Shown here: positions 34,432-42,654 of the stretch, piece after piece | How positions within the stretch are numbered: the stretch's first letter is position 1 | Layout of the letters: each line of letters starts with the position of its first letter | DNA from: Streptomyces sp. NBC_00582 | GTDB taxonomy: Bacteria > Actinomycetota > Actinomycetes > Streptomycetales > Streptomycetaceae | Direction of reading: 5' to 3' | Length of the DNA stretch: 64,000 bases | Assembly: GCF_036345155.1 (NCBI RefSeq) | Contig: NZ_CP107772.1 | Coordinates: 4,154,001-4,218,000 of the forward strand | Position numbers and translations under genes: made by a program | Notes under the pieces: model-generated | Seen by the model: the letters and a program-made list of their open reading frames with translations, nothing else | What the model was told of the DNA's origin: nothing | Databases searched by the model: none

Positions 34432-37391
34432 CGTTCCCTCTTCTCCTCACCCTGCTCCGCCGCCGGCGCGAGCGGCAGCCGAAGGCCGACCGGGCCGGAT
34501 GCCTCGGTGGTCAGGGTGCCGCCGAGCGCCGCGATCCGCGCCGTGAGCCTCTCCCGTACGGCGGGGCGGGCGCCAAGCGGCACACCGGTGGCGGTCAGCG
34601 TCAACGTAGCGCCGTCCGTGTCGAGTTCCAGCAGGGCGGGTTCCTCGCCGCCGACCGCGAGCAGCGTCTCGGCGGCATGGTAGGCGGTCAGGTCCACGGC
34701 CGTGGGCAGCCGGTCCGGGACCCGGCCGGTGAGCCGTATCTCCACCTCGCGGCCGGTGGCCCGGCACTGGGCGGCGAGCAGGTCGAGGGCCTGGAGGGTG
34801 GGCTGGGGGCGCAGCGCGGGTGCCGTCTCGTTCTCCCGGACCGTGTCGAGCAGGGCGCGCATCGCGGCCAGGGCCTCACGGGCGCGGTCGGCGGTGCCGT
34901 CGAGCCGGCCCGCCTCCGCCTCCGCGACCATGTCGGCGGTGCGGGCGAGCACGGTGGTCTCCAGCCCGCCGGCGATCCGGCGCCGCTCGGCCCACGCGTC
35001 CCGGACGGCCTCCTCGGTCCAGACGGCGAGCCGCTCCTCGCGCGCGCCCCGGTCGGCCCGGTCGCGCCGCCCGCGCAGGCTCCCGACCCGCACGGCCGCA
35101 CCGGCCACCGCCAGGGCCACGACCACGGCACCCCCCGCCACCGCCCAGCCGGGCACCGACGTACCCCGGTCCAGCACGGCACCGGCCGCGGCCCCCGCAT
35201 GAACGACCACCGCCATCACCACGGCGGCCAGGAACGGGCCGTCCGACGACAGCACGTACGAGACCAGCCGGACAGCCACACCACCCGCCGAGACCACCTG
35301 CTCCGCCGAGCCACCCCCCGGGACGACGCGCTCCGCCACGCCACCCCCCGGAACCGGTCGCTCCCCCGAGCCACCCCCCGGGACCACCCGGTCCCCCGAG
35401 CCGCCCGCCGAGACCGGCAGGTCCCCCGAGCCACCCGCCGAGACAGGCAGGTCCCCCGAGCCACCCGCCGAGACCACCCGGTCCGCCGAGCCACCCGCCG
35501 AGACCGCCCGGGCCCCCGAGCCACCCGCCGAGACCGGCCGCTCCGCCACGCCACCCCCCGGAACCGGTCGCTCCCCCGAGCCACCCGCCGAGACCGGCCG
35601 CTCCGCCACGCCACCCCCCGGAACCGGTCGCTCCCCCGAGCCACCCGCCGAGACCGGCCGCTCCGCCACGCCACCCCCCGGAACCGGTCGCTCCGCCACG
35701 CCACCCGCCGAGACCGGCCGCTCCGCCACGCCACCCGCCGAGACCGGCCGGTCCGCCACGGCACCCCCCGGAACCGGTCGCTCCCCCGAGCCACCCCCCG
35801 GGACCACCCGGTCCCCCGAGCCACCCGCCGAGACCGGCAGGTCCGTCGAAACCAGCTTTGTGGTCCTTCGGGCCCCGGCCGGGGCCGGACGCGCGGCCGT
35901 TCGGGCTTGCGCCCTCGCCGTGAGGGCCGTGCAGGTGGCGAGTGCGCTCAGCGCGGGCGGCAGCAGCACCGGGCCGGTGTAGTCGCCCAGCGCCATCGCC
36001 ACCGGCCACAGCGGGGCCAGGGCGAGCAGGGCGGCGAGGGCGAGCCGGGGGGTCCGGCGCAGCCACAGCAGGGCGACCGCCTGGGCCGCGGCGAGCAGGG
36101 CGAACAGCGTGCCCGCGGTGAGGTGCGCGGTGGACGACGCGGTGGACGACGCGGTGTCCGCGCGGATCACCAGCGCGGGAAGCAGCGGCTGGAGGGACAG
36201 CCCGAGCGCGGCGACGACCTGGGCGAGCCGGTAGCCCCGCGGCACGCTTGCCTCCACCGGGCCGGAGCCTCGGCCGGGCAGGGCCGCGCGCACCTCCCAG
36301 CCGCCGTCGGCCGTCGGACCGGTGCTCAGGGTGCCGCCCGCCTCCCGGGCGCGGGAGCGCAGGAAGCCCTGGCCTCGGCCGCCGCCGAGGCCCGCCGCGT
36401 GCGCCGCCGCGCCGGCCGGCGGGGCCGCGCTGGTGACCACGACGTCGGTGCGGGTGTCGCCGTAGCGGCACAGCACCGTCGTACGGGCGCCGGGTGCGTG
36501 GCGTGCCACGTTGGTCAGCGCCTCGCGCACGATGCCGTACGCCGCGTCCGCGACGACCCCCTCCGGCAGGGGGTCGATCGCGCAGTCCACCGGCTGGTCG
36601 AGCCTGCGGAACCCCGCGACGAGCGCCAGCAACCGCTCCTCGGGCGTGGGCAGTTCCTCACGTGAGGGCGTCGGCGCCCGGACCGCGCCGAGGGCGCGGC
36701 AGACCTCCCGGCCGGTCTCGGCGGCGAACCGCAGTGCCTCCTGGGCCAGTTCGGGGCGCCGCTCGCGCAGCCCAAGCGCCGCGCCCGCGGTGACCACCAC
36801 CGCGGTCAGATGGTGGGCGCTGACGTCGTGCAACTCCCTCTCCATCCGCCGCCGTTCGGCCGCCGGGAGCCGGTGACGTTCGGCCTCGGCGCGGCGGAGC
36901 GCCCGCTCGGCCGTCTGCCGTGCCCGCCGGGCCCGCCGCGCCACCAGGCCGCTGCCGCACGCGGCCGCGTACAGCAGGGCGGTGAGGGCGACGCCCAGGC
37001 CGTCGCCGTCCCTGAGCCCGTGCAGGGTGACGTCCTGCGTCACCTGCCAGAAGGGGAGCGCCACCACGCACAGCAGGGCGGTGAAGGTGTCGCGTTCGCT
37101 CGCCACGGTGAACAGGGCCAGCGCGACGCCCGCGGTCCCGGACACGGCCACCGCTCCGGTGGGCAGCGGCCCGGCCCCCAGCCCGCAGGCGACGGCGACC
37201 AGGACCAGGGTGGTCACCGGGCGGGCACGGCGCAGCGCGAGTGCGGCGGTCAGCGGTCCGGCGACCAGGGCGGCCACGAGCAGGTCGGACGCGGAGGGGA
37301 CGGTGCCGCGTACGAGCGCCGCCCCGGGCCACACCAGCGCCTGGACGCAGATCAGCAGGACCGGGATCAGCCGGTCGTCGGTTCGCTTCAT
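34428..37391 (-). CDS. Double-length sensor histidine kinase fusion with central decapeptide repeats
   Basis: 987 residues, over twice a usual NarL-type kinase. An N-terminal membrane domain (about 10-150) is followed by a complete kinase: HisKA_3 with RMERELHDVSAHHLTAVVV (phospho-His188), and HATPase with REALTNVARHAPGA and GGGRGQGFLRSRAREAGG. A second membrane region (about 390-500) precedes 19 ten-residue repeats (520-709), another TM pair (about 725-785) and a second DHp/HATPase-like unit in which the His box is replaced by RIAGGLETTVLAR and the ATP-binding motifs are degraded. The second half therefore looks like a pseudokinase or scaffold. Coupled to the regulator gene. Confidence 0.9.
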   Translation of the reverse strand: MKRTDDRLIPVLLICVQALVWPGAALVRGTVPSASDLLVAALVAGPLTAALALRRARPVTTLVLVAVACGLGAGPLPTGAVAVSGTAGVALALFTVASERDTFTALLCVVALPFWQVTQDVTLHGLRDGDGLGVALTALLYAAACGSGLVARRARRARQTAERALRRAEAERHRLPAAERRRMERELHDVSAHHLTAVVVTAGAALGLRERRPELAQEALRFAAETGREVCRALGAVRAPTPSREELPTPEERLLALVAGFRRLDQPVDCAIDPLPEGVVADAAYGIVREALTNVARHAPGARTTVLCRYGDTRTDVVVTSAAPPAGAAAHAAGLGGGRGQGFLRSRAREAGGTLSTGPTADGGWEVRAALPGRGSGPVEASVPRGYRLAQVVAALGLSLQPLLPALVIRADTASSTASSTAHLTAGTLFALLAAAQAVALLWLRRTPRLALAALLALAPLWPVAMALGDYTGPVLLPPALSALATCTALTARAQARTAARPAPAGARRTTKLVSTDLPVSAGGSGDRVVPGGGSGERPVPGGAVADRPVSAGGVAERPVSAGGVAERPVPGGGVAERPVSAGGSGERPVPGGGVAERPVSAGGSGERPVPGGGVAERPVSAGGSGARAVSAGGSADRVVSAGGSGDLPVSAGGSGDLPVSAGGSGDRVVPGGGSGERPVPGGGVAERVVPGGGSAEQVVSAGGVAVRLVSYVLSSDGPFLAAVVMAVVVHAGAAAGAVLDRGTSVPGWAVAGGAVVVALAVAGAAVRVGSLRGRRDRADRGAREERLAVWTEEAVRDAWAERRRIAGGLETTVLARTADMVAEAEAGRLDGTADRAREALAAMRALLDTVRENETAPALRPQPTLQALDLLAAQCRATGREVEIRLTGRVPDRLPTAVDLTAYHAAETLLAVGGEEPALLELDTDGATLTLTATGVPLGARPAVRERLTARIAALGGTLTTEASGPVGLRLPLAPAAEQGEEKRER
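35265..35834 (-). repeat. Coding minisatellite: 19 tandem 30-bp units in the sensor kinase
   Basis: Nineteen exact-length 30-bp units encode decapeptides of two types, VSAGG(SG/VA)ERP-like and VPGGG(VA/SG)ERP-like, in mixed order. The frame is kept throughout, with no indel that is not a multiple of 30. At DNA level the units share a ccgccgagacc or ccccccggaacc core. It should expand and contract by slippage or recombination. Confidence 0.92.
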
Positions 37392-37602
37392 GGTGCGCCC
37401 AGGCTAGGTCCGCACGTGAGGGACCCGACTCCCGCTCGGGTCGTATTCCCGCCTCTTACCTGGGTTGCAGATCCGCCCCTGGGCTCGATCACATCGAGGA
37501 ACCCCTCCACCACTGACCTGCGCGGGGAATCACCCTGTCCCAGCGCGTTCTCGTCGGGACCGGCTCGGTCACCTTCACCGCGGCCTGATCCAAACGACAG
37601 GC

Positions 37603-38037
37603 CTAGCCCATCGGCCGGTAGTGGCCGAGTACCCACGCGAGTTGGGCGAACCAGGTCTGGAGCACCTCGCGGGGCCTGGCGTTGACCACGCACTCGTACA
37701 CCCGGCCGTCGAGGTGGACCACGGCGACCATCAGCGCCTTGCCGTTGGGGCTCGCCTTGTAGTGGACGCTGCGGATCTCCGGCCAGGGGAAGTCGACCGT
37801 GATGTCGTACATCTCGAAGGCCACACCGGAGACGTCGACGACGATCGAGTTGTGCTTGTCGACGGCGAGGAACTCGGGTCCGGGCGGGGCCGGTCGCGGC
37901 GGGACGGGCTGCTGGGGCCCGGACGCGTACGGGGCCGGCTGCGGGGCGTACGGGGGCGGCGGCCCCGGTGCGTAGGGGGCCGGAGGAGGCCCGAAACCCG
38001 GCGGGACGGCCGGAGGTGGCGGCGGCTGGTCTGTCAC
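37603..38037 (-). CDS. Proline-rich N-terminus with PH-like C-terminal domain, unknown function
   Basis: 144 residues. The first 50 residues are Pro/Tyr/Gly-rich, like the tails of Streptomyces proteins recruited to membranes or polar complexes. The rest (FLAVDKHNSIVVDVSGVAFE, DFPWPEIRSVHYK, VYECVVNARPREVLQTWF) has the beta-sandwich-plus-helix rhythm of a bacterial PH-like domain. I cannot assign a role. It stands alone between the kinase promoter region and the divergent ECF sigma gene. Confidence 0.72.
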   Translation of the reverse strand: MTDQPPPPPAVPPGFGPPPAPYAPGPPPPYAPQPAPYASGPQQPVPPRPAPPGPEFLAVDKHNSIVVDVSGVAFEMYDITVDFPWPEIRSVHYKASPNGKALMVAVVHLDGRVYECVVNARPREVLQTWFAQLAWVLGHYRPMG

Positions 38038-38164
38038 CCCGGCAACCTACCCGCCGCCCCCCGCGCCCCCGCGTCGGGGCTCCTCTGAAACATTTCCCCC
38101 ACCCCACCGCATCAATGAGGTGAGGACAGCACAGCAACGGGACAGCGACCGGACAGGGGGACGT

Positions 38165-38674
38165 ATGAGGAAGGTCCGTGCGGACGAGTACGCCGAGTTC
38201 GCGGCGGCGCGCACCGGGCATCTGTACCGGTCGGCGTGTCTGCTCACCGCCGGGGACACGCATCTCGCCGAGGATCTCGTCCAGGAGACCCTCGGCAGGC
38301 TGTACGTCCGCTGGGGCCGGGTGTCGCGCGCGGACAACCCGGCGGGGTACGCGCAGACCGTCCTGACCCGCACCTTCCTCGCGCACCAGCGCCGACGCAG
38401 CAGCCGTGAACGGGCCGTGGCGGTGTTTCCCGACCTGCCGGACGGCGGCGGCATCGACACACCGCTGAGGCTCACCCTGCTCCAGGCCCTCGGGCGGCTG
38501 CCCGCGAAGGACCGGGCCGTGGTGGTGCTGCGGTACTGGGAGGACCGGTCGATCGAGGAGACCGCCGGTGCGCTGAACGCCAGTTCGGCGGCGGTACGGA
38601 CCCGGTGCTCGCGGGCGCTAGCACGGCTGCGGGAGCTGCTGGGCGAGGACATCGGCGAGTACGTACGCCCCTGA
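38165..38674 (+). CDS. ECF sigma factor (SigE-like actinobacterial family)
   Basis: 169 residues from the ATG after GGGGG. Region 2: DEYAEFAAARTGHLYRSACL, DTHLAEDLVQETLGRLYVRW and PAGYAQTVLTRTFLAHQRR; region 4: LLQALGRLPAKDRAVVVLRY, SIEETAGALNASSAAVRTRC. It directs RNA polymerase to its own regulon. The following membrane protein gene is probably its partner or anti-sigma factor. No autoregulated promoter consensus was identified in the 127-bp divergent spacer. Confidence 0.93.
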   Translation: MRKVRADEYAEFAAARTGHLYRSACLLTAGDTHLAEDLVQETLGRLYVRWGRVSRADNPAGYAQTVLTRTFLAHQRRRSSRERAVAVFPDLPDGGGIDTPLRLTLLQALGRLPAKDRAVVVLRYWEDRSIEETAGALNASSAAVRTRCSRALARLRELLGEDIGEYVRP

Positions 38675-38781
38675 TCGCCCCCTGCCCCCGCCCCTACTCC
38701 TGGCGCACCCGCCGCCGCCCCCTGTGCAACCGCCCACGCTCACCCCGACTCATCCCCAGCCCGTGGAAACGGTGGTTCACC

Positions 38782-40047
38782 ATGCCCGCAGACCAGCAGA
38801 CCGACCCCTTCGAGGACCGTCTCTCCGCCGCCCTGCACGAGACCGGCGGCGCGTTCGACACCCCGCGCACCGAGCTCGCCGCCGCCGGTGCGCGGCGCGG
38901 CAGGCGGCTGCAGTTGCAGCGGCGGGCCGCGATCGTGGGGAGCGCGGCGAGTCTCGCGCTCGTGGGGGTGGGCGGGGCGCTGCTCGTGCCCTGGAGCGAC
39001 GGGCCTGCCCCCCGGCCCTCCTCGGTCGCGGGCAGCGGCACGCCCCGCCCGGCGCCCTCCTACTCCGCGGACGACGTCGTCCGCACGCTCCAACGTCTGC
39101 TTCCGCAGGGGAAGTTCACGAAGACGGAGGCCCGTGGCACGGGTGAGGAACTGCCGCCGCTGGCCGTGGGGGTGTTCGACGACGGCCGGGGTGCGGGTGC
39201 CGTGTCCGTGGGGCTGGAGCGGATCACGCCGACGGGGCGGAAACTCAATCCGTCCGCCGAGGTGATGCCCTGCCCGGAGGGCACCCAGTCGGGCTTCGAC
39301 AGCTGCACCACCGAGGGCCTGCCCGACGGCTCCGCGATCACGGTCTACCAGGGGTACGAGTATCCCGACCGCCGCGTGGACACGAAGTCGTGGGGCGCCG
39401 ATCTCGTCACCCCGGACGGACATCACGTCAGCGTCCTCGAGTGGAACTCCCCGGCGGAGAAGGGCAAGCCGATCACCCGGACCGATCCCCCTCTCGGCCC
39501 GAAGCAGTTGAAGGCGCTGGCCGCCGCCGCGCCCTGGCGGAAGATCATCGACGCCCTTCCGCGGGAGGAGGCGCCGACCACCGCCGGCAGCGCCCCCACC
39601 CGCCCCGGGGAGCTGTCCGGGCTGACGATCCTGCGCAAGCTCAGTCGGCTGCTGCCCAAGGGGGTCGACATCGTCGCCAACGGCACTCAGGAGACCGGGT
39701 TCGGCTACCTCGTCGTCGACGACGGCAAGGGGCGGAGCCTCGTCCAGGTCAACGTCCAGCCCGGTATGTCGGATGTCGCCGGCCAGCTCTTCGGCTCCGA
39801 CGCCGAGACCCTCGCCGACGGCACCCTGGTCACGGTCCGCGAGGCGCCGGGTGAGAAGGGCGGGGCGGGGGTCGTGATGTGGACGGCGGACACCCTGCGC
39901 AAGGACGGGCTGCGGGTCGTGATCAGCGCCTTCAACACCGGCGACCAGAACAAGGACGCGACCCGCAAGGCGCCCGCTCTCTCCCTCGGCGACCTGCGGA
40001 GGATCGCGCTCAGCCCGGAGTGGCTGAACGACACGGTCACCCCTTGA
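38782..40047 (+). CDS. Single-pass membrane protein following the ECF sigma gene, candidate sigma partner
   Basis: 421 residues. A cytosolic N-terminus (1-48, DPFEDRLSAALHETGGAFDT), one TM segment (AAIVGSAASLALVGVGGALL, about 49-70) and a large extracytoplasmic domain rich in Pro/Gly with two similar modules, each opening with helices ILRKLSRLLPKG- or TLQRLLPQGKF-like. This topology suits a partner of the SigE-like factor, yet no zinc anti-sigma motif is present. It starts 107 bp after the sigma gene and is probably co-transcribed. Confidence 0.75.
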   Translation: MPADQQTDPFEDRLSAALHETGGAFDTPRTELAAAGARRGRRLQLQRRAAIVGSAASLALVGVGGALLVPWSDGPAPRPSSVAGSGTPRPAPSYSADDVVRTLQRLLPQGKFTKTEARGTGEELPPLAVGVFDDGRGAGAVSVGLERITPTGRKLNPSAEVMPCPEGTQSGFDSCTTEGLPDGSAITVYQGYEYPDRRVDTKSWGADLVTPDGHHVSVLEWNSPAEKGKPITRTDPPLGPKQLKALAAAAPWRKIIDALPREEAPTTAGSAPTRPGELSGLTILRKLSRLLPKGVDIVANGTQETGFGYLVVDDGKGRSLVQVNVQPGMSDVAGQLFGSDAETLADGTLVTVREAPGEKGGAGVVMWTADTLRKDGLRVVISAFNTGDQNKDATRKAPALSLGDLRRIALSPEWLNDTVTP

Positions 40048-40052
40048 GCGGG

Positions 40053-40634
40053 CTACTGCCCGAGCAGCGCCAGGATCTCCTCCGTGGTGCCCGGCTCGCC
40101 GATCAGCGGGAAGAGGTAGGACACGCTGTGCCGGTGGGCGTCCTCGTCGATGTCCGTCATGACGTCGACCGCGAACGTGACGTGGTAGCCGTGCTCGTGG
40201 GCGGCGCGGGCGGTCGACTCGACGCCGAGGCTGGTGGCGATGCCGCCCAGCACGATCTGGGTGACGCCCCGCCTGCGCAGCTGGACGTCCAGGTCGGTGC
40301 CGTGGAAGGCGCCCCAGTTCCGCTTGGTGACGTGGATGTCCCCGTCGTGGCCGCCGAGCGCTTCGGCGATCGGTCCGAGGTCGTGGGGGCGGGAGCGGCC
40401 GCCGGCCAGCCGGGCCGCCTCGCTGCGGCCGGGGACGGCGTCGGCGCCGTCGGGTGAGGTGGCCATGCGGACCAGGACCACGGGGGCGCCGGCGGCCCGG
40501 AAGGCGTCGGCGAGTCCGGCGGCCCGGGCCACCACGTCGGCGGCCGCGTACGGCGTGGTCGGGGCGGCGAGTGTGCCCGCCTGAAGGTCGATCAGGACGA
40601 GCGCGGTCTTGTCGTCGAGCACGGTCACGGCCAC
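40053..40634 (-). CDS. Isochorismatase-fold hydrolase lacking the catalytic cysteine
   Basis: 193 residues from the GTG at 40634. The fold signatures are ALVLIDLQAGTLAAPTTPY (Asp nucleophile-activator), VTKRNWGAFHGTDLDVQLR (Lys) and VLGGIATSLGVESTARAAHE. In the cysteine hydrolases of the family that last motif carries Cys before VESTARDA; here it is Gly, as in isochorismatase-type members that use no nucleophile, so it is not a nicotinamidase. The substrate is unknown. Preceded by an array of inverted half-sites and divergent from no gene. Confidence 0.85.
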   Translation of the reverse strand: MAVTVLDDKTALVLIDLQAGTLAAPTTPYAAADVVARAAGLADAFRAAGAPVVLVRMATSPDGADAVPGRSEAARLAGGRSRPHDLGPIAEALGGHDGDIHVTKRNWGAFHGTDLDVQLRRRGVTQIVLGGIATSLGVESTARAAHEHGYHVTFAVDVMTDIDEDAHRHSVSYLFPLIGEPGTTEEILALLGQ

Positions 40635-40685
40635 GGCGCGGCACCTCTCCCAGGGGAGCCCGAGCCCAGGAGAGGTACTTGCGCA

Positions 40686-40707
40686 ACTCAAGCTTGAGTA
40701 ACTCAAG
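40686..40707. promoter_or_regulatory. Overlapping perfect palindromes upstream of the isochorismatase-fold gene
   Basis: ACTCAAGCTTGAGT (40686-40699) and CTTGAGT-A-ACTCAAG (40693-40707) overlap, so three identical 7-bp half-sites lie side by side, with a fourth weak one before them. The half-site equals that of the HspR HAIR operator (CTTGAGT-N7-ACTCAAG) but the spacing is 0 and 1 instead of 7. A MarR/HxlR-type dimer or cooperatively binding MerR-type protein is possible. Confidence 0.7.
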
Positions 40708-40749
40708 TTTGCCCCGCGCAACCGATCGGTGCCCGAAAGGACCGGCCGC

Positions 40750-42084
40750 TCAGAAGAACTCCGACCACGGCTGGTCCGCAACCTGCTTCACGCACAGCAC
40801 CAGGAACAGCAGCCCGGCCAGCGCCAGCATCGCGTTGCTCACCGGACCGTTGCGCCACTCGCGCGGCGTCCGGGAGGAGTTGAGCAGCCACAGCAGGGTG
40901 CCGGCCAGGAAGGGCAGGAAGGCCGCGCCCAGGACGCCGTACAGGATGATCAGCCGGAAGGGCTGGCCCTGGAAGAGCAGCACGATCGGCGGGAAGGTCA
41001 GCCACAGCAGGTACAGCCGGAACGGCCACGAACGCTCCCGCTCCCCCGAGGCGACCTCCGCCCCGCGTGCCGCCTCCCGGGTCCGGGAGCGGGCCACGAA
41101 GTCGGCGAACATCAGGCTGACGCCGTGCCAGACGCCGATCAGCGAGGTGAAGGAGGTCGCGAAGAAGCCGATCAGGAAGAACTTCGCCGTGGCCGCGCCG
41201 TACTCCGCCTCCAGGATGTCGCCGAGCTGGACGAGCCCCTTGTCGCCGCTCGCGATCGCGACGTTCGCGGAGTGCAGCAGCTCGGCACCGACGAAGAGCA
41301 TCGCGATCACGAAGACGCCGGTCGTGAGGTACGCGACGCGGTTGTCGAGCCGCATCACCTTCATCCAGCCCGGGTGGGTCCAGCCCTTGGCGTTGACCCA
41401 GTAGCCGTACGCCGCGAGGGTGATGGTGCCGCCGACGCCGCCGATCAGGCCGAGGGTGTTGAGGACGGAGTCCTTCTCGTCGGGCAGCACGGGCAGCAGC
41501 CCGGCCAGCGCGTCCGGGAGGTTCGGGGTCACCCGCACCGCCAGATACACCGTCACCACGAACATGACGCCGACCAGCACCGTCATGACCTTCTCGAAGA
41601 CCGCGTACCGGTTGAACCACACGAAGACGAGGCCGACCAGCCCGCACGCGATGCCCCACCACTCGAGGTCCATCACGTCCGGGAACAGCGCCTGCAGGGG
41701 CAGCGCGCTCGACGACATCGCCGCCGCGCCGTAGACGAAGCCCCAGACGACGGCGTAGACGACGAAGAAGTACGTCGTCCAGCGCCCGAGGCCGGCCCAG
41801 CCGTCGAAGAGGGTGCGCCCGGTGGACAGATGCCAGCGCCCGGCCGCCTCGGCGAGCGAGATCTTCACCAGACAGCCGACGACCGCCGCCCACAGGAGCG
41901 TGTAGCCGAAGTTGCTGCCCGCGACGAGGGTGGCGACCAGATCACCGGCGCCCACCCCCGTCGCGGCGACGACGATGCCGGGCCCGATGTACTTCCAACT
42001 GCTCTTGCGGGGGGAGGTGTTGTCGGTGTTGTCGATGCCGGATGATGCCTGGGTGTCAGTGGGGTTACCCGTGGTGTCCGCCAT
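40750..42084 (-). CDS. NRAMP-family transporter with atypical metal-site residues
   Basis: 444 residues, about eleven TM helices. NRAMP is supported by GPGIVVAATGVGAGDLVATL, EAAGRWHLSTGRTLFDGW and LIGGVGGTITLAAYGYWVNA. In Mn/Fe carriers TM1 has DPGN and TM6 MxxH; here these positions read TGVGAGD and GTITLAAY, so the metal site is altered and the cargo may be magnesium, another cation or something else. No SD precedes the ATG; a -10-like TAGGTT lies 12 bp upstream, so the mRNA leader is very short. Confidence 0.85.
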   Translation of the reverse strand: MADTTGNPTDTQASSGIDNTDNTSPRKSSWKYIGPGIVVAATGVGAGDLVATLVAGSNFGYTLLWAAVVGCLVKISLAEAAGRWHLSTGRTLFDGWAGLGRWTTYFFVVYAVVWGFVYGAAAMSSSALPLQALFPDVMDLEWWGIACGLVGLVFVWFNRYAVFEKVMTVLVGVMFVVTVYLAVRVTPNLPDALAGLLPVLPDEKDSVLNTLGLIGGVGGTITLAAYGYWVNAKGWTHPGWMKVMRLDNRVAYLTTGVFVIAMLFVGAELLHSANVAIASGDKGLVQLGDILEAEYGAATAKFFLIGFFATSFTSLIGVWHGVSLMFADFVARSRTREAARGAEVASGERERSWPFRLYLLWLTFPPIVLLFQGQPFRLIILYGVLGAAFLPFLAGTLLWLLNSSRTPREWRNGPVSNAMLALAGLLFLVLCVKQVADQPWSEFF

Positions 42085-42137
42085 GAGGGTAAAGAAAACC
42101 TAAAGGGGCCCGGCCCGGCAAGAGGGCACACCCGTTC

Positions 42138-42566
42138 CTAGTCGCACCCGCACGTGCCGAGTTCGAACCACACCGTCCTGCCGACCGCGTCCTCATGACA
42201 TCCCCACCGCCGGGCCAGCGCGTCCAGCAGGAACACCTGCGGCACACACCGCCCGCCGTCCTCCACCTCGCACCGCAGCACCCCGTGCGCCGCCGTCAGC
42301 GTGAGCCGGAAGCGGCTCGCGGAGTTCAGCAGCGCGCTGGTGGCCAGCTCGCTGACGAGCAGCTCGGCCGTGTCCACCAGGTCGCCCCGGTCCGCGAGCC
42401 CCCACCCCTCCAGCCGTCTGCGCACCTGCGCCCGCGCCTGGGGCACGGCGACGGGCCGGGGGTCGTACTCCGCGCTCCAGTGGCCGGCGCCCATCGGCGG
42501 CTGGGGACAGGCGCCGTAGCGGGGCGCGGGTTCCGGGCGGGGTCCTCCGCCGGAGAGTCGCAGCAT
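42138..42566 (-). CDS. ATP-binding (anti-sigma-type HATPase) regulatory protein
   Basis: 142 residues from the ATG at 42566, eight bases after GAGG. RRRLEGWGLADRGDLVDTAE and LLVSELATSALLNSASRFRL form the N-box region of Streptomyces short ATPase proteins (RsbW-like kinase fold), ending GRTVWFELGTCGCD. The usual Asn in the N-box (SELATNAV) is replaced by Ser (SELATSAL), which may impair magnesium-ATP binding. Adjacent to a MEDS/HATPase gene on the same strand, suggesting a partner-switch pair. Confidence 0.82.
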   Translation of the reverse strand: MLRLSGGGPRPEPAPRYGACPQPPMGAGHWSAEYDPRPVAVPQARAQVRRRLEGWGLADRGDLVDTAELLVSELATSALLNSASRFRLTLTAAHGVLRCEVEDGGRCVPQVFLLDALARRWGCHEDAVGRTVWFELGTCGCD

Positions 42567-42654
42567 GGCCATGGCCTCAGGATGTCCTCCCCGGGCCGTC
42601 CGCGTACGGGGAGGACTACCCGATTCCGTACCCGCACCGCTGCCGCGGGTGGGC

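Noticed and set aside
35265..35834. CRISPR-like array of 30-bp repeats
   Set aside because: Units are contiguous without spacers, vary in two types and keep one coding frame in a kinase gene; it is a coding minisatellite.
34677..36665. Very long plus-strand frame rich in Arg/Pro across the kinase gene
   Set aside because: It is the complement of the repeat region; codon use and the conserved kinase motifs are on the minus strand.
40686..40707. Standard HspR HAIR operator
   Set aside because: The half-sites match but the spacing is 0 or 1 rather than 7, so it is described only as HAIR-like.
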